The translations under genes and the position numbers were made by a program. The notes under the pieces were generated by a model that was not told the origin of the DNA, did not search any database, and worked only from the letters and a program-made list of their open reading frames with translations. 64,000 bases of DNA from Thermus parvatiensis (GTDB taxonomy: Bacteria; Deinococcota; Deinococci; Deinococcales; Thermaceae). Location of the stretch: NCBI RefSeq assembly GCF_001535545.1, contig NZ_CP014141.1:868001-932000 (forward strand), read 5' to 3'. Each line of letters starts with the position of its first letter. Positions within the stretch are counted from its first letter, which is position 1. Positions 31,037 through 38,878 of this stretch are shown here, piece by piece.

Positions 31037-32601
31037 CACAGGGGGATGTTGTCGTGCTTCTTCCTGGGCCTCTCCTCCTGCTTCTCCCAGAGCATCTTTA
31101 GGTGCTGGTAGAGGACGCGCCGGGTGTGGGTGGGGTCAATGACGTCGTCAATGTACCCCCTGCCCGCCGCCACCCAGGGGTTGTCAAAGGCCCGGCGGTA
31201 CTCCTCAATCTTCCGCCTCCGCGTTTCCTCGGGGTTTTGGGAGGCCTGGATCTCCTTGCGGTAGATGATGTTGGCGGCCCCTTCCGCCCCCATCACCGCC
31301 ACCGCCGCCGTGGGCCAGGCCAGGACCACGTCCGCCCCCATGTCCTTGGAGTTCATGGCGAGATAAGCCCCCCCGTAGGCCTTGCGGGCGATGAGGGTGA
31401 TCTTGGGGACCGTGGCCTCGGCGTAGGCGAAGAGCATCTTGGCCCCGTGGCGGATGATCCCGCCGTGCTCCTGGGCCACCCCGGGCAGGAAGCCGGTCAC
31501 GTCCACCAGGGTGAGGAGGGGGATGTTGAAGGCATCCATGGTGCGGATGAAGCGGGCGGCCTTGTCGGAGGCGTTGATGTCCAGGGCCCCGGCCATGAAG
31601 CGGGGGTTGTTGGCGATGACCCCCACGGGGTACCCCCCGAGCCTTCCCAGGCCCACGATGATGTTGCGGGCGTAGCGGGGCTGGATCTCCAGGAACTCCC
31701 CGTTGTCCAGGAGGGTCTTGATCACCTGGTGCATGTTGTAGGGCCGCTTGGCGTCGGGGTGGACGATCTCCAGAAGCTCCGGGGTGGAACGGAAGGGGTC
31801 GTCCGTGGGCTCCAGCACCGGGGGCTTTTCCCGGCTGTTTTGGGGGAGGTAAGAGAGGAGCTTCTTGATGAGGTCTAGGACTTCCCGGTCGTCCTTACCC
31901 TCCAGGTGGGCCACCCCGCTTTTTTCCATGTGGACGTCGGCCCCCCCCAGCGCCTCAAAGCTCACCTCCTCCTTGGTGACGCTTTTGATCACCTCGGGGC
32001 CGGTGATGAACATGTAGCTCGTCCCCCGGCTCATGAGGATGAAGTCGGTCATGGCAGGGCTGTAGACGGCCCCCCCGGCGCAAGGGCCCAGGATGGCGGA
32101 GATCTGGGGGACGACCCCGGAGTAGATGGCGTTCCGGTAGAAGACCTCCCCATAGCCGGAGAGGCTATCCACCCCTTCCTGGATCCGGGCCCCGGCGGAG
32201 TCGTTTAGGCCGACGATGGGCGCCCCCACCTTGGCCGCCAGGTCCATGAGGCTTGCGATCTTGCGGCCGTGCATCTTGCCCAAAGATCCGCCCAGTACGG
32301 TGAAGTCCTGGCTGAAGACGAAGACGAGCCGTCCGCCGATGGTGCCGTAGCCCGTCACCACACCGTCCGCGGGGGCCTCTATCCCCTCCATGAGCCCGGT
32401 TTCCAGGTGCTCGGCGAAGGGCATGAGCTCTACGAAGCTTCCTGGGTCCAGGAGGAGGTCTATCCGCTCCCTTGCGGTGAGCTTGCCCTGCTGGTGTTGC
32501 TTTTTGACGCGTTCCTCCCCGCCTCCCTGGAGGACCCGCCGTCTCCTCTCCTCAAGCTCCGCCAGAAGCTCGTCCAGGATGAGCCGCGCGTTATCGGCCA
32601 T
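31036..32601 (-). CDS. Acyl-CoA (propionyl/methylmalonyl) carboxyltransferase subunit
   Basis: I chose ATG 32601 (521 residues, MADNARLILDELLAELEER) because the earlier ATG at 32613 lies inside a -10 element. The two crotonase-like halves carry the carboxyltransferase signatures FSQDFTVLGGSLGKMHGRKI, LNDSAGARIQEGVDSLSGYG, GPCAGGAVYSPAMTDF, LVDVTGFLPGVAQEHGGIIRHGAK and KAYGGAYLAMNSKDMGAD. It moves CO2 from biotin to an acyl-CoA such as propionyl-CoA. A biotinylated partner is not adjacent. It is cotranscribed with udgB. Confidence 0.92.
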   Translation of the reverse strand: MADNARLILDELLAELEERRRRVLQGGGEERVKKQHQQGKLTARERIDLLLDPGSFVELMPFAEHLETGLMEGIEAPADGVVTGYGTIGGRLVFVFSQDFTVLGGSLGKMHGRKIASLMDLAAKVGAPIVGLNDSAGARIQEGVDSLSGYGEVFYRNAIYSGVVPQISAILGPCAGGAVYSPAMTDFILMSRGTSYMFITGPEVIKSVTKEEVSFEALGGADVHMEKSGVAHLEGKDDREVLDLIKKLLSYLPQNSREKPPVLEPTDDPFRSTPELLEIVHPDAKRPYNMHQVIKTLLDNGEFLEIQPRYARNIIVGLGRLGGYPVGVIANNPRFMAGALDINASDKAARFIRTMDAFNIPLLTLVDVTGFLPGVAQEHGGIIRHGAKMLFAYAEATVPKITLIARKAYGGAYLAMNSKDMGADVVLAWPTAAVAVMGAEGAANIIYRKEIQASQNPEETRRRKIEEYRRAFDNPWVAAGRGYIDDVIDPTHTRRVLYQHLKMLWEKQEERPRKKHDNIPL

Positions 32602-32611
32602 AGTCCAGGGC

Positions 32612-32617
32612 ATGATA
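32612..32617 (-). promoter_or_regulatory. -10 element deciding the carboxyltransferase start
   Basis: Minus strand TATCAT (32617-32612) shares its last two bases with an upstream in-frame ATG, which therefore cannot be in the mRNA. ATG 32601 lies 10 nt beyond. A weak TTTCCG 17 bp upstream could be the -35. Confidence 0.5.
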
Positions 32618-32672
32618 CAATGGCCGGGGAAGGCCGGAAAACCTTGGGCCTATCCCGGAAAGGAGGTGAAGC

Positions 32673-33134
32673 ATGAGAAGGTGGCTTCCTGCGGTGCTGG
32701 CGCTGGTCCTGGTGGCGGTCCTCGTGTTTTTGGGGTACCAGGCCTACACGGCTTACCAAAATCTTCAGGCCAGGGTGGCCGCCCTCGAGGCCCAGGTCCA
32801 GGGCCAGGGGGAGGCCTTGAAGGCCCTAGGGGAGCGGGTGGCCCGGCTGGAGGAGGAGGTCTTCCGCGCCCCCGCCGAACCTCTCTCCCCGCCCCCGGCT
32901 CCTGAGGTGCCGGCGCCACCCGCCTGGCCTTACGTGGTGGGGGTGCTTGTCCTCCTTCTCCTCCTCTACCTCTTCCTCAGGCTTCTCCGCGCCCCCGAAA
33001 AGCGCAAAGAGGCTCCCGAAAAGGCCGAGGAAAAAAGCCCAAGCCAGGCCGCCTCCCCTGAAGGGGTGGAGGAGGCCCGTATGCTGGACGAGGGAGCACC
33101 GCCCCCTCCCCCGAAGGAGCCAAGGAAGGAGTGA
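32673..33134 (+). CDS. Membrane protein with coiled coil (153 aa)
   Basis: The start at ATG 32673 follows a strong AGGAGGTG. The layout is an N-terminal membrane helix (LPAVLALVLVAVLVFLGYQAY), a coiled coil (YQNLQARVAALEAQVQGQGEALKALGERVARLEEEV), then a proline-rich linker. A second helix follows (PYVVGVLVLLLLLYLFLRLL), then an acidic/proline-rich cytoplasmic tail ending PPPPPKEPRKE. No family recognised. It might be a scaffold at the cell envelope. A terminator hairpin follows at 33154-33184. Confidence 0.7.
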   Translation: MRRWLPAVLALVLVAVLVFLGYQAYTAYQNLQARVAALEAQVQGQGEALKALGERVARLEEEVFRAPAEPLSPPPAPEVPAPPAWPYVVGVLVLLLLLYLFLRLLRAPEKRKEAPEKAEEKSPSQAASPEGVEEARMLDEGAPPPPPKEPRKE

Positions 33135-33153
33135 GCCTGCCCGAAGGGAAAAG

Positions 33154-33190
33154 GAAGCCCCCCGCCCAAAGGGCCGGGGGCTTCTTCGTG
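33154..33190 (+). terminator. Terminator hairpin
   Basis: GAAGCCCCC (33154-33162) pairs with GGGGGCTTC (33176-33184), with an inner GCCC-AAA-GGGC stem, followed by a short TT-rich tail. It ends the coiled-coil membrane gene and abuts the insertion-sequence remnant. Confidence 0.65.
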
Positions 33191-33448
33191 ACGACTCCCC
33201 GTTCTGAAGAACGGGGCTACAAGATACGGGCTACGCCCGTGACCTCGGTTCTCACGGAACGGCCCTTGCCGTATCCATCCCCGAAGGCTCCGGCAAGATA
33301 GCCCCTTCGGGGCTGACCGGGGCTGACCCGAGCCCATGCACATTATACCACAAATGACCGCCCACCATGCTATGTGCTCCTTCAGAGCACGTGGGGGAGT
33401 CCATGTATCCCACGGACTGAAAGTCCGGGGGATTATAGCTCCCCCACG
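33185..33448 (-). mobile_element. Internally deleted IS200/IS605 (TnpB-type) element, hairpin-rich
   Basis: No intact gene lies in 33135-33490. The segment is full of hairpins: CCCCGTTC-TGAA-GAACGGGG (33197-33216), ACGGGC-TAC-GCCCGT (33226-33240), CTTGCCG/CGGCAAG (33265-33297), GTGCTC/GAGCAC (33374-33390), and a nested end hairpin CGTGGGGGAG/CTCCCCCACG (33390-33448). On the minus strand an extended -10 (TGGTATAAT) is followed by an open tail with the motif GDGYGKGRSVRTEVTGVAR and a TAG, which looks like the last residues of a TnpB protein. The right-end hairpin resembles the 3' end of TnpB guide RNAs. Most of tnpB is missing. Confidence 0.55.
33309..33328. repeat. Tandem 10-bp repeat GGGGCTGACC x2
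   Basis: Two perfect adjacent copies of GGGGCTGACC (33309-33318 and 33319-33328) lie inside the insertion-sequence remnant, next to the hairpin AGCCCC-TTC-GGGGCT. They may mark the internal deletion junction. Confidence 0.6.
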
Positions 33449-33490
33449 CCCCCTCTTTTCTCTAACGTTGCGAAGCTACCGTGCGGCCGC

Positions 33491-34434
33491 TTAGTCCTTA
33501 AGCTTTTTCACCGCCTCAATCATGGCGGGGAGCACCTGGTGCACGTCCCCCACGATGCCGTAGTCGGCGTGCTTGAAGATGGGGGCCTCGGGGTCCTTGT
33601 TCACCGCCACGATGAACTTGCTCTTGTTCATCCCCGCCAGGTGCTGCACCGCTCCAGAGACCCCCAGGGCGATGTAGAGGGAGGGCTGGACGGTCTTGCC
33701 CGTCTGGCCCACCTGTTCGCTGTAGGGGCGCCAGCCCGCGTCCACCACCGCCCGCGTGGCCCCACCGCGCCCCCGAGGAGGGCGGCGAGCTCCTCCACCA
33801 GCTTGAAGGCCTCGGGGCTGCCCATCCCCCGGCCCCCCGTGACCACCACATCCGCCTCGGTGAGGGAGACGCCCTTCTTCTCCTCCTGGATCCTTTCCAG
33901 AACCTCCACCGTGGGGACCTGGGGCACCTCCAGGGCCACCACCTCGGCCTCCCCCGGAAGGGGCTCGGCCAGGGGCGTGGTGTTGGGCTTCACCGTGAGA
34001 ACCACGGGGAGGGCGGCCTTCACCTTTTGGGTCACCCGGTTCAGGTAGGCGTAGCGGGTGGCGTGGACCTCGCCGCCTTCCGCGCGGGACTCGAGGGTGT
34101 CCTCAAGAAGCCCCGCTCTTAAAGCGTAGGCCACCCGGCCCAAGTAGGCCCGGCTCTGCCTGGAGGAGGGCGCCACCACCGCCTTGGCCCCACTGGCCTC
34201 GGCGGCCTTAAGCACCCCGGCCGCCCACTTCTCGGCGGTGTAGGGGCCTAGGGTGGCGGTGTAGAGAACCTCCACGTATTTGCGGGCCTCCTCCACGGGG
34301 GCCTTCTCCTCGGCGAGGAGCACCCCGGCCACCTTCATCCCTAAGGCCTGGGCCAGGTCCCGGGCCCGGGTGAGGGCCTCGAGGCTTCCCTTCTTGAGCC
34401 GGTTTCCGTCGTGGTCCAAGACTACGAGCACCAT
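33491..34434 (-). CDS. etfA: Electron-transfer flavoprotein alpha subunit (one frameshift)
   Basis: ATG 34434 is chosen because AGGAGGTG ends 3 nt upstream; the in-frame GTG at 34440 is part of that binding site. One base added in the four-C run at 33760-33763 gives 314 residues. The C-terminal FAD domain shows [19 protein letters not shown], then [35 protein letters not shown] and [22 protein letters not shown], the classic ETF-alpha signature. With EtfB it carries electrons from acyl-CoA dehydrogenases. It is the third gene of acd-etfB-etfA. Confidence 0.92.
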
Positions 34435-34443
34435 AGGCACCTC

Positions 34444-35187
34444 CTAGATGACCTTGGCCTCCTCGTGGAGGAGCCGCACGAGCTCTTCGGCCGCCTGCAC
34501 CGGGTCCTTGCCGTCCAGGATCTTGCCGAGCCTGGACTTCTCCTGGATCTCCTCGGAAATCAGGGTGACCTTGGGGGTAAGGCTCGCCTGCACCTTCCGG
34601 ATCTCCTTCTTTTTGGCCTTCATGATCCCGGGCAAGGTGGGGTAGCGGGGCTCGTTCAGGCCCTGCTGCGTGGTGAAGACGGCGGGAAGCCGCACCCTGA
34701 CCCACTCCGCCCCCTCGTCCAGGTCGTGCTTGGCCTTGGCCGTGTCCCCTTCCAGCTCGAGGGCGGTGGTCCAGGCCACCACCGGCACCCCTAGGGCCTC
34801 CGCCAGGGCGCCCCCCAGGGCTTGGCTATCCCAGTCCGCCTGCTGCCCTCCGGTGAGGACCAGGGTGGGGGACTCCTCCTTGAGCACCTCCACCAGGGCC
34901 TCGGCCACGGCCACGGGGTCGGCAAAGCCTTCGTAGACCACGTGGACCCCGCGGTCCATCCCCATGGCCAAGGCGGTGCGGATGGCCTCCTCGGTGCGCT
35001 CGGGGCCGAACCCCACCACCACCGCCTCCCCACCGTGCTTCTCCTTGAGGCGGATGGCCTCCTCCACCGCGTACTCGTCCATCTGGTCCAGGATCATCGT
35101 GGCCCCGGAGAGGTCCACGCGATCCCCCTGGATCTTAAGCTTGCTCTCGCCGTCGGGCACCTGCCGGATGACCGCTACGAACTTCAT
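34444..35187 (-). CDS. etfB: Electron-transfer flavoprotein beta subunit
   Basis: A 247-residue protein with ETF-beta hallmarks: MKFVAVIRQVPD, LDQMDEYAVEEAIRLKEKHGGEAVVVGFGP, LVLTGGQQADWDSQALGGALAEALG (AMP-binding region) and the recognition loop LPAVFTTQQGLNEPRYPTLPGIMKAKKKEI, which docks onto partner dehydrogenases. It forms the FAD/AMP heterodimer with EtfA, which starts 9 nt downstream. The gene follows acd by 11 nt with its own GGAGGTGAG-type binding site. Confidence 0.95.
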   Translation of the reverse strand: MKFVAVIRQVPDGESKLKIQGDRVDLSGATMILDQMDEYAVEEAIRLKEKHGGEAVVVGFGPERTEEAIRTALAMGMDRGVHVVYEGFADPVAVAEALVEVLKEESPTLVLTGGQQADWDSQALGGALAEALGVPVVAWTTALELEGDTAKAKHDLDEGAEWVRVRLPAVFTTQQGLNEPRYPTLPGIMKAKKKEIRKVQASLTPKVTLISEEIQEKSRLGKILDGKDPVQAAEELVRLLHEEAKVI

Positions 35188-35198
35188 TCCTCACCTCC

Positions 35199-36344
35199 TC
35201 ACTCCGCCAGGATGTGCCTGGCGATGATGAGCCTCTGGATCTCGTTGGTCCCCTCGTAGATCTGGTTGAGCTTCACGTCCCTGAGAAGCTTTTCCACGGG
35301 GAACTCCCGCACGTAGCCGTAGCCGCCGTGGATCTGGATGGCCTGGTTGGCCGCCTCAAAGGCGATCTCGGAGGCGTAGGCCTTGGCGATGGCGCTGGCG
35401 TGGGCGTGGGGGAGGCCTTGATCTGCAAGCCAGGCGGCGTAGTAGGTGTACATGCGGGCGGTCTCAATGCCAATGAGCATGTCGGCGAGCTTGAACTGGA
35501 TGGCCTGGAAGTTGGCGATGGGCTGGCCAAAGGCCTCCCGCTCCTTGGCGTACTTCCTGGCCTCGTCCAGGGCCCGCCGGGCCACCCCCACGCTGCCCGC
35601 CGCCACGGGGATGCGGGTTTTGTTGAGGGTGTTCATGGCGATCTTGAAGCCTTCGCCCTCCTCCCCCAGGCGGTTTTCCACGGGCACCCTCACGTCTTCA
35701 AAGACGAGCTCGTAGGTGCCGCTCGCCCTTTGCCCCATCTTCCCGTGGATCTTGATGGCCTTGAAGCCCGGGGTGCCCTTCTCCACCACCAAGGCCACCA
35801 CCCCTTTGTGGCGGAGCTCGGGGTTCACCGTGGCGAAGACCACCACCCACTCCGCCTCTCCCCCGTTAGAGATCCACATCTTGGTGCCGTTTAGGACGTA
35901 GTGGTCGCCCTGGCGAATGGCCCTGGTCTTGAGGGCGGCGGCGTCGGAGCCGTTTCCGGGCTCGCTTAGGGCGAAGGCGGCGAGGGCGGGCTTCTCGGTG
36001 AGGGGCCTCAGAAAGCGCTCTTTCTGCTCCTCCGTCCCTGCGAGGAGCACCGGGGTGATGCCCAGGTCGCTCGCCATGGGGATGGTGTAGATGCCCATGC
36101 AGGCGTAGGCCAGCTCCTCCCCCACGATGACCTCGTCCAGCATCTTGAGCCCCATCCCCCCGTACGCCTCCGGGATGATGGCGTTCAGGAGGCCCACCTC
36201 GTGGAGCTTCTCAATCACGGGCCAGGGGACCTCCTCCTTCTCGTCGTACTCCCGGGCCACGGGGAGGATGACCTCCTTGGCGAAGCGCCGGGCCAGGGCC
36301 TGCAGCTGCCTTTGCTCCTCCGTGAGGCTGAAGTCTATGGGCAT
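35199..36344 (-). CDS. Acyl-CoA dehydrogenase
   Basis: The 381-residue enzyme has the standard three-domain fold: an N-terminal helical part (FSLTEEQRQLQALARRFAKEVI), the FAD signature AFALSEPGNGSDAAALKTRAIRQGDHYVLNGTKMWISNGG, and a C-terminal helical part with AFGQPIANFQAIQFKLADM and QIHGGYGYVREFPVEKLLRDVKLNQIYEGTNEIQR. The Glu in IYEGTNE is the catalytic base of short/medium-chain and butyryl-type enzymes. It oxidises acyl-CoA to enoyl-CoA, passing electrons to EtfBA encoded downstream. Confidence 0.95.
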   Translation of the reverse strand: MPIDFSLTEEQRQLQALARRFAKEVILPVAREYDEKEEVPWPVIEKLHEVGLLNAIIPEAYGGMGLKMLDEVIVGEELAYACMGIYTIPMASDLGITPVLLAGTEEQKERFLRPLTEKPALAAFALSEPGNGSDAAALKTRAIRQGDHYVLNGTKMWISNGGEAEWVVVFATVNPELRHKGVVALVVEKGTPGFKAIKIHGKMGQRASGTYELVFEDVRVPVENRLGEEGEGFKIAMNTLNKTRIPVAAGSVGVARRALDEARKYAKEREAFGQPIANFQAIQFKLADMLIGIETARMYTYYAAWLADQGLPHAHASAIAKAYASEIAFEAANQAIQIHGGYGYVREFPVEKLLRDVKLNQIYEGTNEIQRLIIARHILAE

Positions 36345-36382
36345 CCCGGACCTCCTTCCGCCGGGGGCTCCCCCTTTGACCG

Positions 36383-36411
36383 AGTCTAAGGTTTCTGGAA
36401 GCCCCTGGCAA
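36383..36411 (-). promoter_or_regulatory. Promoter of acd-etfB-etfA
   Basis: On the minus strand TTGCCA (36411-36406), 17-bp spacer, TAGACT (36388-36383). The leader has GGAAGGAGG before ATG 36344. It matches the TAXI-TRAP promoter in design. Confidence 0.7.
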
Positions 36412-36446
36412 CCCCGGCCCTATGCTACTGCTACCATTGGCTCCAG

Positions 36447-36977
36447 ATGGCCTCTCGCGCGGAAACGGCCGTGCTCGCCCGCTTCCAGCGGGCTCTTCTC
36501 GGGGACCTCGAGCCCACCGAGATCCTCCGCAACTTCCTGGAGGTGGCCACGGAGGAGGGGATGGAGCGGGCGGCCCTCTTCCTCTACCGCCCGGAAAGCC
36601 GGGAACTGGTGGGGGAGGTGGCCTCGGGGCGGGGGCGCCGCTATACCGTCTCCTCCGTGGTCCTGCCCCTTCACGCCAAAGGCCCGGTGCAGGAGGCTTT
36701 TTTCGCCGAGGGACCCCTTAGGCGGGGAGAGGAGTGGCTCTTTCCCGTGGTGGGGGAGGAGGGGGCCTTCTGCTGGGCCGACCCCGAGCGGCGTTGCCAG
36801 GAGCGTCCTCAGGCCACGCGGGAGACCCGGACCCTCATCTGCCCCTCCTGCCCCCGGTTCCGCGCCCTGGGGGTGCTTGCCCTGGAGCGGGTACCCTCCC
36901 GTTTGCAGCCCCTTCTTCCCCTCCTTGCCCAGCTCACCGCCCTGCGGGCGGTGGAGGGGCTTGTCCGGGGGGCTTAG
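36447..36977 (+). CDS. GAF-like domain protein with cysteine cluster
   Basis: A 176-residue soluble protein starting at ATG 36447. It opens with a helix (AETAVLARFQRALLGDLEPTEILRNFLEVATEEGMERAALFLYRP), typical of the start of a GAF domain. Strands RYTVSSVVLPLHAKGPVQEAFFAEGPLR, EWLFPVV and ALGVLALERV follow. An inserted segment holds four cysteines (AFCWADPERRCQ and LICPSCPRF) that could bind zinc or an iron-sulfur cluster. It may sense a small molecule or redox state. Transcribed divergently from acd; possible -10 TACCAT at 36432-36437. Confidence 0.6.
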   Translation: MASRAETAVLARFQRALLGDLEPTEILRNFLEVATEEGMERAALFLYRPESRELVGEVASGRGRRYTVSSVVLPLHAKGPVQEAFFAEGPLRRGEEWLFPVVGEEGAFCWADPERRCQERPQATRETRTLICPSCPRFRALGVLALERVPSRLQPLLPLLAQLTALRAVEGLVRGA

Positions 36978-37066
36978 GTCCCGAAGGCCTCGGTGTCCGC
37001 TCATCTATCTCCTGCTCTTTGCCTTCGCCCTGGCGGAGGCGGGGGACCGGGCGGTGTGGAAAAAGG

Positions 37067-37108
37067 GGGCGGCCTAAGCGCCGCCCGGTAGGGGAAAGGC
37101 CTACCCCT
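37067..37108. terminator. Hairpins between convergent GAF gene and rnj
   Basis: GGGCGGC (37067-37073) and GCCGCCC (37080-37086) form one stem; a second, GGTAGG/CCTACC, follows at about 37087-37106 over the rnj stop. Neither has a long U-run. They probably serve as 3'-end hairpins for both genes. Confidence 0.45.
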
Positions 37109-38822
37109 CGATGACCACGGGCAGGATCATGGGGTCCCGGCCCGTGGCCTTCTTCAGGAACTTCTTCACCGGGTAGTAGATGTCGTCCCGGATCCTTTCC
37201 AGGGGTTTCTTTTCCCGCACCCCCCTTAGGAGGGCCTCGAGGGCCATCCTTCGCACCTCGCCCAAGAGCTTCTCCCCGGCCTTGACGAACCCCCGGGAGA
37301 CCACCTCCACCACCGGGTCCTCCCCGGCGAGGGCGGTGATCACCACCAGGCCCTCCTCGGCCATGTGGCGGCGGTCCGCCAGGATCTCCTCGGTGATGTC
37401 CCCCACCCCCAGGCCGTCCACGTAGAGGACCCCGTGGGGCACCGTCCCCACCTTGTCAAAGCTATCCCGGGTGAGGCGGTAAATGGCCCCGTTTTCCCCG
37501 ATCAGGGTCTTCTCCGGAGGGCGGCTCATGGACTCGGCGAGCCACTTGAAGTTCACCTGGTGCCGCACCTCCCCGTGCCACGGCAGGAAAAAGCGGGGGG
37601 TGGTGAGGTTGAGGATGAGCTTGAGCTCTTCCTGGGAGGCGTGCCCCGAGGCGTGGACCTTGTAGGTCGGGGGGTAGAGGACGTAGGCCCCCAGGGCGTA
37701 AAGGCGGTTGATGACCCGGTTCACCGCCTCCTCGTTGCCGGGAATGGGGCTAGAGGAGAGGATCACCGTGTCCCCGGGCTTGATGGCCATCTTGGCGTGC
37801 CCCTCGAAGGCCAGGCGGTGGAGGACGGACATAGGCTGGCCCTGGCTGCCGGTGGCCAGGATGAGGACCTGGTGGTCGGGGAGGTCTTTGACCTCCTCGA
37901 GGGTGTAGAGCCGGTCCTTCACCTTTAGGTAGCCAAGCTCGAGGGCGATGCGGCTGAACTTGAGCATGCTCCGCCCTTCCATAGCCACCTTTCGCCCGTA
38001 CTTCTCCGCCGCCCAGATCACCGACTGGATGCGGTGGATGTGGCTGGCGAAGGTGGTGACGAAGACCCGCCCCGGGGCTCTTCCGATCACCCGGTCCAGC
38101 TCCTTGGCGATCTCCATCTCGCTTGGGGTGTGGCCCGGGCGCTCGGCGTTGGTGGCGTCGGCGATGAGGAGCAAAACCCCTTCCGCCCCCGCCTGGGCCA
38201 CCTTGGCCAGGTGGGAGACCTTCCCGTCAATGGGGGTGGGGTCCAGCTTGAAGTCCCCCGTGTGGACGATGGTGCCGATGGGGGTGCGGATCACCACCCC
38301 GGAGTTGTCGGGGATGGAGTGGGTCATGCGGAAAAGGTCCAGGGTGAAGTACCGCCCCACCTGGATGCGGTCGTCGGGGGAGATCTCCTTCAGGTTGAAG
38401 GCCCCGGGCCTCAGCCCGAACTCTTCCAGCTTCCCCTTGAGAAGCCCCAAGGTGAGCCTTGCCCCGTAGATGGGTACCGGGCTTTCCTTGCCGAAGACCA
38501 TGGGGAGGAGGAAGGGAAGCCCCCCGATGTGGTCCTCGTGCCCGTGGGTGAGGACCCAGGCCTTGATCTTGTGGCGGTGCTCTATGAGGTAGTCCACCCG
38601 GGGGATGAGGAGGTCCACCCCGGGCATCCCCTCCTCGGGGAAGGCGAGCCCTCCGTCCAGGACGAAGATCTCGTCCCGGAAGCGGAAGACGGTGATGTTC
38701 TTCCCGATCTCCCCCATCCCCCCCAAGGGGATGATCTCCACGTGGTCCTGGGGGCCGCCTTGGGACCCCTCCTGGGGCTTCCGCCGGCGCCTCCTCCTGG
38801 GTTTCCGTTCCTGGTTTTCCAT
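37101..38822 (-). CDS. rnj: Ribonuclease J
   Basis: ATG 38822 follows GGGAGGCGT and gives 573 residues. A basic N-terminal tail (ERKPRRRRRRKPQ) precedes the metallo-beta-lactamase/beta-CASP nuclease: IIPLGGMGEIGKNITVF, the zinc motif LTHGHEDHIGGLPF, HSIPDNSGVVI, VHTGDFKLDPTP, the beta-CASP block FVTTFASHIHRIQSV, SSSPIPGNEEAVNRVINRL and KVHASGHASQEELK. A C-terminal domain mediates dimerisation. RNase J has 5'-3' exonuclease and endonuclease activity on mRNA and rRNA precursors. It lies 56 nt after pnp in the same operon; the gap contains the palindrome TCCCGGCCTGGCCGGGA. Confidence 0.95.
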   Translation of the reverse strand: MENQERKPRRRRRRKPQEGSQGGPQDHVEIIPLGGMGEIGKNITVFRFRDEIFVLDGGLAFPEEGMPGVDLLIPRVDYLIEHRHKIKAWVLTHGHEDHIGGLPFLLPMVFGKESPVPIYGARLTLGLLKGKLEEFGLRPGAFNLKEISPDDRIQVGRYFTLDLFRMTHSIPDNSGVVIRTPIGTIVHTGDFKLDPTPIDGKVSHLAKVAQAGAEGVLLLIADATNAERPGHTPSEMEIAKELDRVIGRAPGRVFVTTFASHIHRIQSVIWAAEKYGRKVAMEGRSMLKFSRIALELGYLKVKDRLYTLEEVKDLPDHQVLILATGSQGQPMSVLHRLAFEGHAKMAIKPGDTVILSSSPIPGNEEAVNRVINRLYALGAYVLYPPTYKVHASGHASQEELKLILNLTTPRFFLPWHGEVRHQVNFKWLAESMSRPPEKTLIGENGAIYRLTRDSFDKVGTVPHGVLYVDGLGVGDITEEILADRRHMAEEGLVVITALAGEDPVVEVVSRGFVKAGEKLLGEVRRMALEALLRGVREKKPLERIRDDIYYPVKKFLKKATGRDPMILPVVIEG

Positions 38823-38878
38823 ACGCCTCCCATCTTCCCGGCCTGGCCGGGACGCGCGTGAGGTCAAGCCCCCAGGGG

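Noticed and set aside
33185..33448. CRISPR array as explanation of the hairpin-rich block
   Set aside because: There is no regular repeat-spacer spacing and only one 10-bp tandem repeat. The hairpins and tail peptide fit an IS200/IS605 remnant better. No CRISPR array was seen elsewhere.
36978..37077. Short frame ending RCPLIYLLLFAFALAEAGDRAVWKKGAA after the GAF gene
   Set aside because: It looks like a signal peptide, but no in-frame start codon or ribosome binding site exists between the GAF stop and the hydrophobic part.
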